24,231 bases of DNA from Trichosphaerium sp. ATCC 40318 (GCA_038496445.1 JALMLS010000526.1:1-24231), one strand, 5' to 3'. Counted from the first letter of the stretch, positions 1 through 9,953 are shown. The notes: generated by a model not told the origin, from the sequence alone. A program made the numbers and translations.

Positions 1-3000
1 GACGCCTGTCTTATTAAAACCGTTACCAGCTTCATCCGGAGGTTGTAGCTCTGATGTGGACTTGACCTATGTTGCACCACCAAAATGTCAAAACCGCCAC
101 TAGCCATTTTTAAATGTTTTACGCACCTTTTTTAAAACAGGCTCCGCAGGCGGTGACGCCTTGTGGTTTGCTGCTGAATTTGCGCGCTGCAAGGTTTGGA
201 CTCTACAAGCGTGACGAACTTAGTTTGAATTGAATCATACATACAATGTCTAAATACGGGAATGTAGGTCGAACCTGGGACTTCCATGCACATTACATCG
301 TTCTGTAGTTGCTCTAGTCCTGCACTGACTTGATCAAACTCGTCTATCAGAAAACCTAACGGATCATGTTAAAATAAGAGATCGCTTTCAGATTTTGGAG
401 ACCTGTTGTCGATGAGTCCTCCAAATCAGGCTGTGGCGGCGATTCAACTACTATTTGTGGTTGTTCAGGCTGCTCTTCTGACTCTTGCGCACTTTCAAGC
501 GCTTCAGCTTCAACATACTACACGATTGATTAACCCCATATCAATGGTTTGGATTCTGTACCTCCTCATATGCCTGCTGCAGTAATTCTGGGTTTTTATG
601 TGCTATCACAAGTTATATTCCTTACGGGATACCCTTAAACGTCATATTTAAGCGACGTACCTGCACAAATAAGCTCGCCATCAACTACAGCGTAGTCATT
701 AAAAACAGGATCGAAGTTGGGATCACTAAACGGGGTTAGTTGGTCATTTTGAAGTGTGTTTTTACAAAAATTATGATGGAACCTACGATGGGTGCATTAG
801 TATGCCATCACATTTTGAGCATTTGAAGCATGATCCACATATCCACCCAAGACCAGAAATATCGAAAGCGTTGTCGTTGTGTGCGGGCTTGTTGCATCTA
901 ACCGCGGTCATGTTAGATCTTTTGTAGAGGAGGATATTTAAGGTGTAAGCGCGCACCCAATGCATCGTTTCAAGAATCCTTCTTCACAATTTTCGCAGCT
1001 ATGCCGGTTAATACGATGATAACAGAAGGTCATTCAGATTGCTGGTTTTCGTACAGTAGCTTGCCAGTTTCATTGAGCGTCATTTGACCACACAAATGCC
1101 TGTTGGAGAAAAGATTAATAACCTAGTCGTTAATAGAGCCAAGGTCTACCTCGTTCCACAAAAGCGTTACACTTTTCGCAAGTAAGGCATTCCCAATGAT
1201 AACATCTGTCCTTGAACATGATAGAAAGTGTCTTTCCAATATCCAATTTGCATGAAGGACACTTTGGTGAAGGCTTTTCTCCATTTTCGTCTGTCTTTAT
1301 GAATCATGCTGTTAGCCAAACAGGTTCCACACACGTGCTTGAATTATAACGTACTGCTGCTTCCATATCAAAAGTGATTATAGCGCGGAAGTTTGAAGGA
1401 TAGAGTCTGTTGTCTGCATCGTTGTGGTCCAAATCTGACTTGTGAAAAACGATACGTTGTTTGTTTTTGCGTATGAATTCAGTATTGATCCAAACGCCAA
1501 ACAATCGATGCTTTTTTACTTAATGTTGAGAGCTACAGTAGCGTTATAAGCGTACCTTAACGTTTTTGTAAAAGAGCTCCACTTTGACATCTCCATTAAC
1601 AGGTATGCCGTTCAGCTTGAAACGCATCCAGTTTTCGCGTCCTTGGGTATCTCTAGACTAATGTGGTGTATCAGGAACGCGAACAGGCTTGTCTTGGACG
1701 CGAATAGAGGACGTACAGCGGGTTTAGCATAAAACGAGCGTTTGGGGCGGACTGCTATGCCGACGTAGTATTTATCACGTTTTTGTGGCAGGTTATAGAC
1801 ACGAATAGAGTTAAGATACACCGTGCGAGATCCAACGTAGCTCGCAGAGGGCTTTAGAGATTGCTCAAAGTATGTGATATAGCGCTGCTGGCTAGGTATA
1901 GTAACACCCTTTAAAAAACATGGTTAGAAGATTATCTAAGCGTATCGATGATGTGGCATTCACGATGGTATTGTAACACTTACGTTACCGTCATGTGTCC
2001 TCTTTTCACCAAAAAATGTGAGCGCTTGGGAGGCGGTTCTGCAGGTACAAGAATGAAGGAGGTAGCAGCATATGATTGTTCCAGTTCTGCCCTAAAGAAA
2101 ACAATATATATTAGGAGGACATCTAACTTTGTCGCCAATCTGGTGCTTAATAAAGCTTGCCTTTCCAGCCTTGCAGTGAAGTACGGCCACATTGGCTGGA
2201 TCTCTGTCTAGCCTAAAGCGGGGAATTATTGGATAAGTGCAAACAAGTGTATATACCATTCAGTTATGTCCGCGCAGATTTTGATGATAAGATCAAAGGG
2301 CGGAGGATTGTGATCATCAAACGGATATTCAGCCACTCTATTCTGGAAGTGGTCATGGTTGTATTTTCTTTCGGAGCACAGATTGTAAATCTAGTGGTGG
2401 GGTAGTCGAAATGGGTCATGACAAATTGTACTTGAATGGTTCAATAAAATATGTAATTACCTTGTAGTGATTCTAAGAGCGGTGAGTGGCTTGCAATGTA
2501 ACGTGAACATAATATGAGTCATTTGGGTAAAATCAACCCACGTACTGGATGGCTTGTGGTCAAAAAGTTCTTTACGTCCTTCATGCTGTTACGATAGAGA
2601 CCCTCAATACCTTTTTGCGTTAGTTTTGTTTTGTTAATGTCAATTCAATTTATGTGCGCAGTAAGGTGGTGCCAGCTCCAACTCATTTGCACGTGCGTCA
2701 AGCCCAGAGTGCAAAACACATAACCGCACTTTATATAGAGTACGCAACTAGCGAACGAACTAAAGTCACGGAAATTTGGGGTTTACAGCGTTATCTAGCA
2801 CGCCGCTTCGAAAAACGTGCGTTGCTTGCCATTTCAAAATTTTTATTCTTCTGGTGGACTACGTACCTTGCGCTGGAAATCCCATGGCTATGATGCGATC
2901 GGTTATGTAGGACAAGTCTGCCGAAAGGTGTAATGTAAATAGTTGTGCGTTTTGCGGTAAGTAGAAGTAATAAGGCGTGCCGTACCTAGATTAAACTTTC

Positions 3001-3064
3001 CAGATATGTAGCGCCGTTTCTTCATGGATACCTTAGTCCGTATAACGTTAAAAGGCTTATCCAT
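1..3064 (-). CDS. PTEN: PTEN-type phosphoinositide phosphatase with C2 domain and two C-terminal LIM domains (partial, 3' end beyond window)
   Basis: This gene should dephosphorylate PIP3 at the plasma membrane. I traced about 20 exons. Coding segments: 3064-2986, 2917-2867, 2610-2546, 2472-2461, 2390-2257, 2212-2161, 2091-1984, 1908-1717, 1657-1556, 1510-1355, 1294 to about 1140, 1099-1055, 998-957, 897-787, 725-661, 602-562, 517-403, 355-245, 200-127, 66-1. Phases match throughout except at the exon ending near 1140-1150, where a GC donor at 1139 is needed to keep frame. Residues 1-190 are the phosphatase domain: MGFPA, EGLYRN, IYNLC, DDHNPP and the P-loop HCKAGKGRT with catalytic Cys about 127. 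Both P-loop lysines that select PIP3 are present. Residues about 190-310 are the C2 domain ([19 protein letters not shown]). Residues about 329-387 (CPSC...HWEC...CEKC...CENC) and 397-460 (CIGC...CFKCSKC...CAAH) are LIM zinc fingers, followed by a Glu/Gln/Pro-rich tail. The ATG at 3064 matches the family N-terminus. PTENs with LIM domains are not known to me. Confidence 0.93.
2461..2472 (-). other. 12-nt microexon of the PTEN gene
   Basis: This exon encodes four residues, NHYK, directly before IYNLC. Human PTEN has the same HYK-IYNLC junction. It lies between a TTAG acceptor (2473-2476) and a GTAATT donor (2460 downward). Both flanking introns (2473-2545 and 2391-2460) are phase 0. Skipping it would keep frame and delete four residues of the conserved core. 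Confidence 0.8.
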
Positions 3065-3331
3065 CTTGTATAGCAAGGATAATGATCGTTGTGGTGCAGG
3101 AACGAACCTTGCGGGTCGCAAGTACAAAAGCTATTCAGTTTTTTTCTCCAGAAAAAAAAAGTCAGCGCCAGTTTTTCTCATTCACGTGGGAGTTATTTAA
3201 TGAAAAAAGAGCGTGTATTAGTATACAATGATTCCTAACTTTATTTGGGTGCGTTGGTTACATAGATGAAGAGTGATCAAAGTGGAAATCATAAGGAGAA
3301 AAAAAAAACTGAAATTCTACTTGTCACATGT

Positions 3332-4456
3332 TCACGTGCTTGGCGCCGCTGTAGATTTGTCTTTGGATTCTTGTTTCTCTCCGTCGTTCGTGGATTTGTC
3401 TTTTAAAGACTCTGGCATTGCCTCTGGACCACAGTAGTATTGTGCTCTTTCCCAGTTTTCTTCTTTGGATTGTTCTATAGCTCGAGCGCGTTCTTCTTTG
3501 CGTTCTTTGCGCCTCTTCAAAAAATTGTCATAGGTGTGATAATAGTCTTGCAGTTCTGGCGCTAATCCTGGAGCATTTTGTTGCTTTAAGTAAGTAGCAC
3601 CAATGACATACGGCAATCGTATGAACTCTGCCACTTCGTTTATGTACAGGGCTGCGAAAAAAGGTTGAAACAGCGCCGACTTGGTTTGTACATAGGCCTC
3701 CAAGTCAGCAATTGACGCCAATCCTACGGTATTATACGCTAGCACTATTGTGTCTGCCCCTGTTGGTTACCAAAGGTGTAAGTAAACATTGTAGACTAAC
3801 AATATTTTGACAGTTTACCTGCTAGATGTGTAATGCCGGCCAAGGCAGCTAATCCTCCTAGCCATACATCTAAAGTCTTGTTAGTGGATACTCAACTTCA
3901 TTTGTACAATATTACGCACATGTGTACAATTGGACACCTGGTAATAAGTACCTAGGTACGCGCATGAGCGATGACGTTGGTTTGGTAGTGTAGCGTACTT
4001 TATGCTGAAATTTACGCGTGCAATAGCGCTCAACTCGTCTTTTTTGTGCATGCGTTGCTTCAAGAGTATAGCCAGTTGTTCTTTTTTGTAAAGTGCGTCT
4101 TGCTCGTCGTCACTCAGCTCTGCTAATTTATCCTCAAGCTCTTTCGCTTTTTTGATAGCGTTCGCGTCAGTAGTGGACGGAGGGGCCTGATTGGGCGTTG
4201 TTTCTTCAGTTTTTTTGTTTTCTTCTGATTTCACTGTATCCTTTGCGTGTACCGTACAGAACCAGCGCGTTTGGCAGGTGAATGAGTGGGTATAAGATCG
4301 GTTGCGTATAACGCGTCTATAGTGTGCGCCAGTACTGATGGGCCTTGTTTGAACTCGGTGCCTGCGATTACGCGGTGTATTTGATCTTTTCGTAACCTGT
4401 GGCGCGTGTAGCGCGTGAACAGTTCTACATTGCATGTACACTTTGCCTTGAAGCAT
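3332..4456 (-). CDS. Unrecognised protein with mitochondrial-type presequence and hydrophobic segment
   Basis: I do not recognise the family. Three exons fit with matching phases: 4456-3952, 3869-3819 and 3744-3332 (969 nt, 322 residues from the ATG at 4456; 315 from the ATG at 4435). Introns are 82 and 74 nt with GTACTT and GTAAAC donors. The first 70 or so residues are rich in Arg, Ser and His and nearly free of acidic residues, like a mitochondrial presequence. A Lys/Glu/Asp-rich stretch likely to form a helix or coiled coil follows (about 95-150). Then comes a hydrophobic segment starting VWLGGLAALAG (about 170-200) and a weaker one near FQPFFAALYI. The C-terminus is highly charged (KRRKERKEER). 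This suggests an inner-membrane protein with charged domains on either side. The start codon is uncertain because the upstream frame stays open to 4585 in AT-rich DNA. Confidence 0.7.
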
Positions 4457-4585
4457 TTGTAGTATGAATTGCAGCTTTTGATTGTTATTTGTTGATTCAG
4501 GTAAATATTTAAGGATTCCCTGTTTCAAATTTACTGTTTTATACATGCTTTGTTTAATATTATACTCATTCCAGAACACATACAC

Positions 4586-5299
4586 CTCATCATAACACTG
4601 TTTCCTGGATGAGGGCTTTGTTTTTCCAGTTTAACCTTTACATTTCATTACTTTTTGCAGTTTTTCCAGTTTTCATTTACCAACACAATACTATGATTTG
4701 CTATGAGGTCAGCTTGGTATTGATTTTTCAAAAGAATTTACCTATTTTGGAGTGTAAATCTTAATTTTGTATTTGTTAAAAAGTGCACCAAAAAAGGAAA
4801 ACTCAGGACTTTCATAAAAACATTGTAGCTCATTAATTTGTTTCAATGGCCCTTTTTAACAGTGAGTGCAAGTAGTACTTGTTGGCATTAATTCATTTTC
4901 AGTGACCTGTTTTAACAGTGTGAGAGTAGTACATAAGCATATTGTTCATAACATGGAAGAGAAGACATCACTTTACTTTTCTTTTTTGTCAATACAACTG
5001 CCATCAACAGTTGCTCAATTTCAACAGTTTTCTGAAATAGACTGATGTTTTATTTTGTGTACCTAAAAGAACAACACAATTTGAAACCAAACACCATCTT
5101 TCAATGGTTGGTTCTTGTTTGTTAGTGTATAAGTTAATAGAGGACAAATGAAAAGTTAAATTTCCTACTTTACATGTAATGGTCTACAAACACACAAAAG
5201 AAACACTTTTTAATGAAAATAATAATTTTATTTTACAGGCCAACATATTTGACAATGATTGCAGATGCTTTAATTCTTGCACACCTGGTGGTATTCAAT
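4586..5299. other. AT-rich non-coding stretch
   Basis: No gene is supported here. The sequence is AT-rich with many TTTTCC and AACAGT runs, and the ORFs are short with no recognisable motifs. It is probably the upstream region of the 3332-4456 gene plus old, unrecognisable repeat sequence. Confidence 0.5.
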
Positions 5300-5560
5300 A
5301 TTAATTTGCCAATGAAAGTGGCAATTGTTTTGGGTGTTTTGGGTAGTATACACATAAAGGAAATGCATGATTTGTCCTTCAACATCTGCAAGTATTAGAA
5401 AATCCAGTTTATGGATAATTCTTGAAGGTATGCTTAAGTTTCCAAATTGTATTAAATGTTGTCATTTGCATGTTTTAACCATGACTTGTCAGTGGTGGAA
5501 TCAGACAACATGCAAATTGCACATTTTTGGCATGTTTATTTTCTGTTTCCCGTGATTACA
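5300..5560. mobile_element. Decayed copy of the inverted-terminus/GGCACGTTTT repeat family
   Basis: Bases 5490-5507 match the terminus of the 10907-11974 element with one mismatch (CAGTGGTGGAATC then AGACA instead of GGACA). They continue into a related run (GCACATTTTTGGCATGTTTATTTTC in two pieces at 5519-5545). Bases 5461-5489 match the reverse complement of about 11815-11846 (the CATGGTTAAAAC motif). Bases about 5312-5345 resemble a further stretch of the arrays (TTTTGGGTGTTTTGGG). Where the intact copy has CACG, this one has mostly CATG or CAAT, so it looks older and CpG-depleted. No coding capacity is apparent. Confidence 0.7.
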
Positions 5561-5749
5561 GCTAATGTTACAAGTTTTGACAGTACAAAGTTTCTTTACA
5601 TAAGATATAAAAGATGGCATGTTGAAGTGTTTGAGTGCTTTTGTGCCTTTAAAATGAAGCCTTGCAAATTTACTTCCACCAAGCACTTGACATGTTTTTT
5701 TGATGCTATTGTGGCTTTAATTTTTTTGGTTTTTCCCATTTCAGACATA

Positions 5750-5753
<4 letters not shown>

Positions 5754-5799
<46 letters not shown>
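5754..5799. repeat. Homopolymer tract T35 followed by A11
   Basis: Thirty-five T (5754-5788) are followed by eleven A (5789-5799). Read on the minus strand this is T11-A35, so the A35 is the 3' poly(A) tail of the LINE. The preceding T11 would be the very end of its 3' UTR. It marks the 3' boundary of the element. Confidence 0.85.
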
Positions 5800-5860
5800 G
5801 GTGGGTTTATTGTGCTGTGGACGACAATAACCACGCATGCAATTGGGTTACATTAGGTTT

Positions 5861-8842
5861 TTACAAATCAAAGTATGGATCATCATCCCATTCATCTGAA
5901 CTTTCATAGTTTGAGTAATAGTTGTGTTTTTTCCTTTTATACCTAATAATGGGGGTTAAGTGGTTAGTAATTGAATTAATATAGGTGTTTTTAGAAGGTG
6001 TAGTTGGTAAAGGAGGAGGTTCAGGTGGAGGAGGTAAGCCTGCACCCCAATCTTCCCAGGTATCGGTGATATCTGCCAACCAGCCCGTGGACTTCCAGAA
6101 ATTGCCAACATAAGTGAACTTTTCTTCATCTGGGGGATTTTCGCACTGTGAATTGTCAATGTTGAGTGCAACAAGAATATTTTGTTGGTGCCAGAAAAGA
6201 ACTTTGTGAACTACTGGAGTTGCTTCATCATGGAGAAGAGAGTTGCGACACTTCCAAATGCAATGCATGATGGAGCTGATGTGAATGGCTTTTTCTTTGT
6301 TAGTGGTTAGTTTAAGAGTGTTAAAAGACCAGGAGGATAAGAAGGGTGAAATGTGTTTGATGAGCATACTACCTATAGCATTAGCATATTCCCATTCAAA
6401 AAATAGACAATGACAGTGTAGTGGATACTTGACATCAGAATGTTTGACTGGAAGGAGCTTGAGCAGATATCTCCAAAGAATATCTCTAGGTTTATTGACT
6501 CCCCTAAGCTTACTGACAGACTTGAGCATAAGATGAACTTTCCAGCCTAGATCTATCATTGCTTGAAGAGTAGGTGGCCAGTGAACCTGGTTGGGAGCAG
6601 GGGTATTATGTTTGACAATGTCTGAGACTTTGACATAGGTTTGATTAGGAGGAATTTTTACACCACGACCTAATTTGAGCCATTGGTCATGACAATAGTT
6701 TCCTATTTCAGAAAGACCAGATTCCCAGAGATCGAAATACAGTGTGATTGTGTTGAGGTGCCTAGACCAAAGAGAAGCTTTAAAATTGTCAGCTATGGTG
6801 GAGATATCAGGGATAGACAGCCCACCCAAGTGGAAAGGGAGAGCAGTCCTAGAACCTAAGGAAGAACAATAAGTGTGGTTGTTATTGTAGACTTTGGAAA
6901 CATTGTTAGCACTGTCATAATAGCCATAAAACATGAACCAGTTGACAATGTTACGCCATTGCTTATCAATACACAAAGGTATCTGCAGAGGTCTAGCAAA
7001 ATATAAGATACGTGATTGGGCATACGTCCTGAGTATTGAGTGCTTGGCCTTGAGAGTTCTAGCATAGGGTTTCCATGAGTTCAAAGACTTGATGATACCG
7101 TCTAATGCCTTATGAAAGTTGAAGGTGAGAGAGGTACCTGGTGACAGATCAAAGCCTAAGTATTTAGTAATAGAAGCAGAGGGAAGTACTTGTTCTATAT
7201 CTTTGACAACGTTAATTTGAAAGCACTTGGCTTTGTTCAAGAACAATCCAGATGCTTTAGAGTAATTGTTAATCATATCTAGGCAAAGCGTAATATCAGA
7301 GGAGGATGAGGAGGTTAGCAATGCGTCGTCAGCAAAGAGGATTTGTTTGAGGAGAAGAAAAATGGCTTGAGCACCTTTGACATCATTGCATTGATTAATC
7401 ATTCTGTTGAGCGGCTCTAACTTGATAGCAAACAGTGTGGGAGAGAGGGGATTACCTTGACCAGTGCCTCTTTCTACTTTGAAAGTTTTGTTGGAGACTA
7501 CACCATTGATACGAACAGCCACCTGGATCTGTAGTTGGCTGACAATGGCACCTGGAGCTTTGTTAGAGGGCATGGATGCAATAGCATCAAGAATCTCCTG
7601 AATAGAAATGCTGGCAGACAAAGCATCAGCGATAGAATCCTTGCAGTAAACCGTCCAATACTTGAGAAAGTCATCCATAAGGGATTCGTCGGCAGACCAG
7701 CTGGCGTATAGGTTTTCTTTATAGTACTTTAATCCTTTATTGAGCATGCCATCAAGTCTAGAGTCCATGGGGTGATCGACAGAGCGACGCAGTTGTTTGA
7801 TAGACTGGGATGATTGTTTACCTTTGAGAATGCGAGTGAGGTAAGGAGATGGAGTTTCTTCATCAGTGACACGTTTGACCTGAGAACACATGTTAAGAAA
7901 CTCAAGACGTTCAGACATCATGTCTAAATACTTAGCTTCTTCAAGAGGAGAGATGCTATCGCCATTGGCAACACGGAGCGTATAACTTTTCCAGAAGCGA
8001 TTGCGCTTGTTAAGAAAAAGCTTTTGGTTTTGTTTGACGTCTTTGGTAAGAGCAACCTTGAGCGCTTGATATTTGGAAGGAGGAGCAGCGACCATGTCCC
8101 TAAGAAGCGTACGTAGAGTAGGAGCAACCCGCGATTTCTTCCACACAACTGGATTGAGACGCCAAGGACGAGAGGGCTTGCGCTTGAGAGAAAGAGTGAC
8201 CATGAGCGTGCGGTGATCAGCGCCAGGAAAGCGGACAGTGTGGACACATTTGACTTTGGAGAGCCAGCAACTGCGAACAAAAATGTAATCAATGCGGCTG
8301 ACAGAGCCAGACGACGCAACAAAGGTGTGGCTAGGAAGACCGTACCAAGAAGCAACGTCAACCATACCGTGCCTACGCATAATGGCTACCAGAGTGGGAT
8401 AGTCAGTTGATGGATTACCGAATTGGTCGTTGTGGGTATTGAAATCGCCTAAGACAAAATCTGAGTTGGTAATAAAGCTGTCGAGCTCATTCCACTGGCT
8501 GACATGAGTCTTGAGAGAGGTGGCAGTGTAGACAGAAGTAACAACAGCAGAAACGGAGCCTATGTTAATACGTGTTTTGAGGAAGTGACCATTGAGTGAG
8601 TCTAAAAATTCTACTGGCGAGCGTTTACTACCAACTAGAATAGTACCATTACCTTTGGATCGTCTGTTGCAAGTGAACCAACCATTGGAGAATTTGCCTG
8701 TGCTAAGATTTTTGTGAGAGCTAGGATGGTTAGTTTCAGTGAGACTAATAATGTCGATGTTGAGATCAGAGCACGCTAGACGAGTTTTATTCACGTTACA
8801 GAACCCACGTGTATTTGACGTGGCGAGGGTAAAGTCAGTCAT
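5861..8842 (-). CDS. LINE ORF2: apurinic-type endonuclease plus truncated reverse transcriptase
   Basis: ORF2 should nick target DNA and copy element RNA into it. The ATG at 8842 overlaps the ORF1 stop and gives 993 residues; the frame stays open upstream to 8977 only because it overlaps ORF1. Residues about 1-245 are an exonuclease/endonuclease/phosphatase domain: SNTRG, SLTETN, VLGDFNTH, SRIDYIFV and GADHRTL carry the usual Asn, Glu, Asp and His residues. The reverse transcriptase keeps NKAPG (near 7555), the QGNPLSP motif B (near 7460) and the FADD catalytic motif C (near 7335). Only about 30 residues separate NKAPG from motif B, so the motif A region with the first catalytic Asp is missing. 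The C-terminal region has a degenerate Cys/His stretch (LHCHCLFFEWEYANAI) like the zinc-binding tail of other LINEs, and ends in an acidic tail (DEWDDDPYFDL). Confidence 0.93.
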   Translation of the reverse strand: MTDFTLATSNTRGFCNVNKTRLACSDLNIDIISLTETNHPSSHKNLSTGKFSNGWFTCNRRSKGNGTILVGSKRSPVEFLDSLNGHFLKTRINIGSVSAVVTSVYTATSLKTHVSQWNELDSFITNSDFVLGDFNTHNDQFGNPSTDYPTLVAIMRRHGMVDVASWYGLPSHTFVASSGSVSRIDYIFVRSCWLSKVKCVHTVRFPGADHRTLMVTLSLKRKPSRPWRLNPVVWKKSRVAPTLRTLLRDMVAAPPSKYQALKVALTKDVKQNQKLFLNKRNRFWKSYTLRVANGDSISPLEEAKYLDMMSERLEFLNMCSQVKRVTDEETPSPYLTRILKGKQSSQSIKQLRRSVDHPMDSRLDGMLNKGLKYYKENLYASWSADESLMDDFLKYWTVYCKDSIADALSASISIQEILDAIASMPSNKAPGAIVSQLQIQVAVRINGVVSNKTFKVERGTGQGNPLSPTLFAIKLEPLNRMINQCNDVKGAQAIFLLLKQILFADDALLTSSSSSDITLCLDMINNYSKASGLFLNKAKCFQINVVKDIEQVLPSASITKYLGFDLSPGTSLTFNFHKALDGIIKSLNSWKPYARTLKAKHSILRTYAQSRILYFARPLQIPLCIDKQWRNIVNWFMFYGYYDSANNVSKVYNNNHTYCSSLGSRTALPFHLGGLSIPDISTIADNFKASLWSRHLNTITLYFDLWESGLSEIGNYCHDQWLKLGRGVKIPPNQTYVKVSDIVKHNTPAPNQVHWPPTLQAMIDLGWKVHLMLKSVSKLRGVNKPRDILWRYLLKLLPVKHSDVKYPLHCHCLFFEWEYANAIGSMLIKHISPFLSSWSFNTLKLTTNKEKAIHISSIMHCIWKCRNSLLHDEATPVVHKVLFWHQQNILVALNIDNSQCENPPDEEKFTYVGNFWKSTGWLADITDTWEDWGAGLPPPPEPPPLPTTPSKNTYINSITNHLTPIIRYKRKKHNYYSNYESSDEWDDDPYFDL

Positions 8843-9953
8843 TTGAACGTTTAGCTTTCTTGGCATTAGCCATTTCGAGTCGTACTTCAGACTTGCGCTT
8901 GTATTTGGTGAGCTCGGACGGAGAAAACAGCGTAACTTGGTCGTAAAGATTGTCAGCTCTGGTAGCTTGATCGGCATTGGTGAAAGGAATCATCACCAAC
9001 AAACCATTGGAGCCAATACCATACGGAACCGGTTCATTGTTGGTTAAAATGGCTGGGTACTTATCGACGTCGATGATGCATGCGTTGGTGGGCATACCAA
9101 ATGTTCTATTGATGTAGCGCGAGAAAGAGAAAAGGCGAATGTTAAGACGAGAGCACAAAGCTCTACAAAACGAGCAAAAAGAATCGTCAGTTAATCCACG
9201 GCGTATGCCCTTGATATAAATGCGAACAGAGCCTTTAACGTTGACGTAAAAGCGGAACTCGTTGCCTTTGTAAGTGTCGAGATTGCGTTTGATACGCTGC
9301 TTGGTGAAGCAGGAGGCAATAGGAACCCAAATCGTGGCCGTAGTGGTAGTGACTTTAGAATCGTTGACCTCTAAGGAAAGAGACTCCAAAAGCTCTCTAA
9401 CACGTATGACCATAGGACTAAGTTTCGCACGAAGCGCTGTACCATCTTGTTGATCAGTGGAAGCCAATACGATTGAAATTTTAAGTGAAGGTTCAACTGT
9501 AGCTTGCGAGAGACTCTCTTCAAGAGCTTTGCCAACGTCGGTATAATCCTTGGTGGTGGAGCCATTGTCTAATAGCGGATACTTCTTGAGGAACGCCTCA
9601 ACGTTGGAGACCATTTTGCTTGGATGGACAGTAACATCACGCGAACGCTTCTGAAAGTTAGAGCCGGGAGAAACAGTGGTATCATTGTTGTTCAAAGCGG
9701 CATCAGTGTCGGAAGCACTGACATTGCCTGGAATAGGGGAGTGCTGAGAAGAATATTTAGCATGAGAACCTTTAGGCGGCGTGACGGGCATAAAAACCCT
9801 GTCTGCGCGACCTGTGGTGCCAATATCAAGAGTGCGAGTGCCTTTACGGCTGGGAGAGCTACTTGGCAGTTTACTACATGACAGCTGAGCCACAGCTTGC
9901 TTGAGATGGTATACAGACGAAGAGCAATCTTCAGGAGCGCCGTTGAGTGACAT
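8835..9953 (-). CDS. LINE ORF1 (nucleic-acid-binding type)
   Basis: This is the first ORF of the LINE, 372 residues from the ATG at 9953 (MSLNGAPED). The frame is open upstream to 10067, but that part is Cys- and Val-rich and reads like translated UTR. The N-terminal 130 residues are Ser/Thr/Pro-rich and probably disordered. The rest has mixed alpha/beta composition with many basic residues (KRIKRN, RFYVNVKGSVRIYIKG) and a basic C-terminus (KYKRKSE, KKAKRSND). ORF1 proteins bind the element's RNA. I see no CCHC knuckle. The last codons overlap the ORF2 start in the sequence ATGACTGA. Confidence 0.85.
   Translation of the reverse strand: MSLNGAPEDCSSSVYHLKQAVAQLSCSKLPSSSPSRKGTRTLDIGTTGRADRVFMPVTPPKGSHAKYSSQHSPIPGNVSASDTDAALNNNDTTVSPGSNFQKRSRDVTVHPSKMVSNVEAFLKKYPLLDNGSTTKDYTDVGKALEESLSQATVEPSLKISIVLASTDQQDGTALRAKLSPMVIRVRELLESLSLEVNDSKVTTTTATIWVPIASCFTKQRIKRNLDTYKGNEFRFYVNVKGSVRIYIKGIRRGLTDDSFCSFCRALCSRLNIRLFSFSRYINRTFGMPTNACIIDVDKYPAILTNNEPVPYGIGSNGLLVMIPFTNADQATRADNLYDQVTLFSPSELTKYKRKSEVRLEMANAKKAKRSND

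Noticed and set aside
1980-2192. Single ORF containing HCKAGK then a different tail
   Set aside because: It reads through the GC-AG intron; splicing at 2161/2091 restores GRTG and the conserved helix.
2611-2866. Plus-strand ORF (79 codons, 2654-2893)
   Set aside because: It overlaps the long second PTEN intron on the other strand and has no recognisable motif.
5367-5838. Several short ORFs on both strands near the T35 tract
   Set aside because: They cross decayed repeats and the homopolymer, and differ in frame without any coding signature.
8842-8977. ORF2 start at 8977
   Set aside because: The extra 45 codons lie wholly inside ORF1; the ATG at 8842 fits the start of the endonuclease domain.
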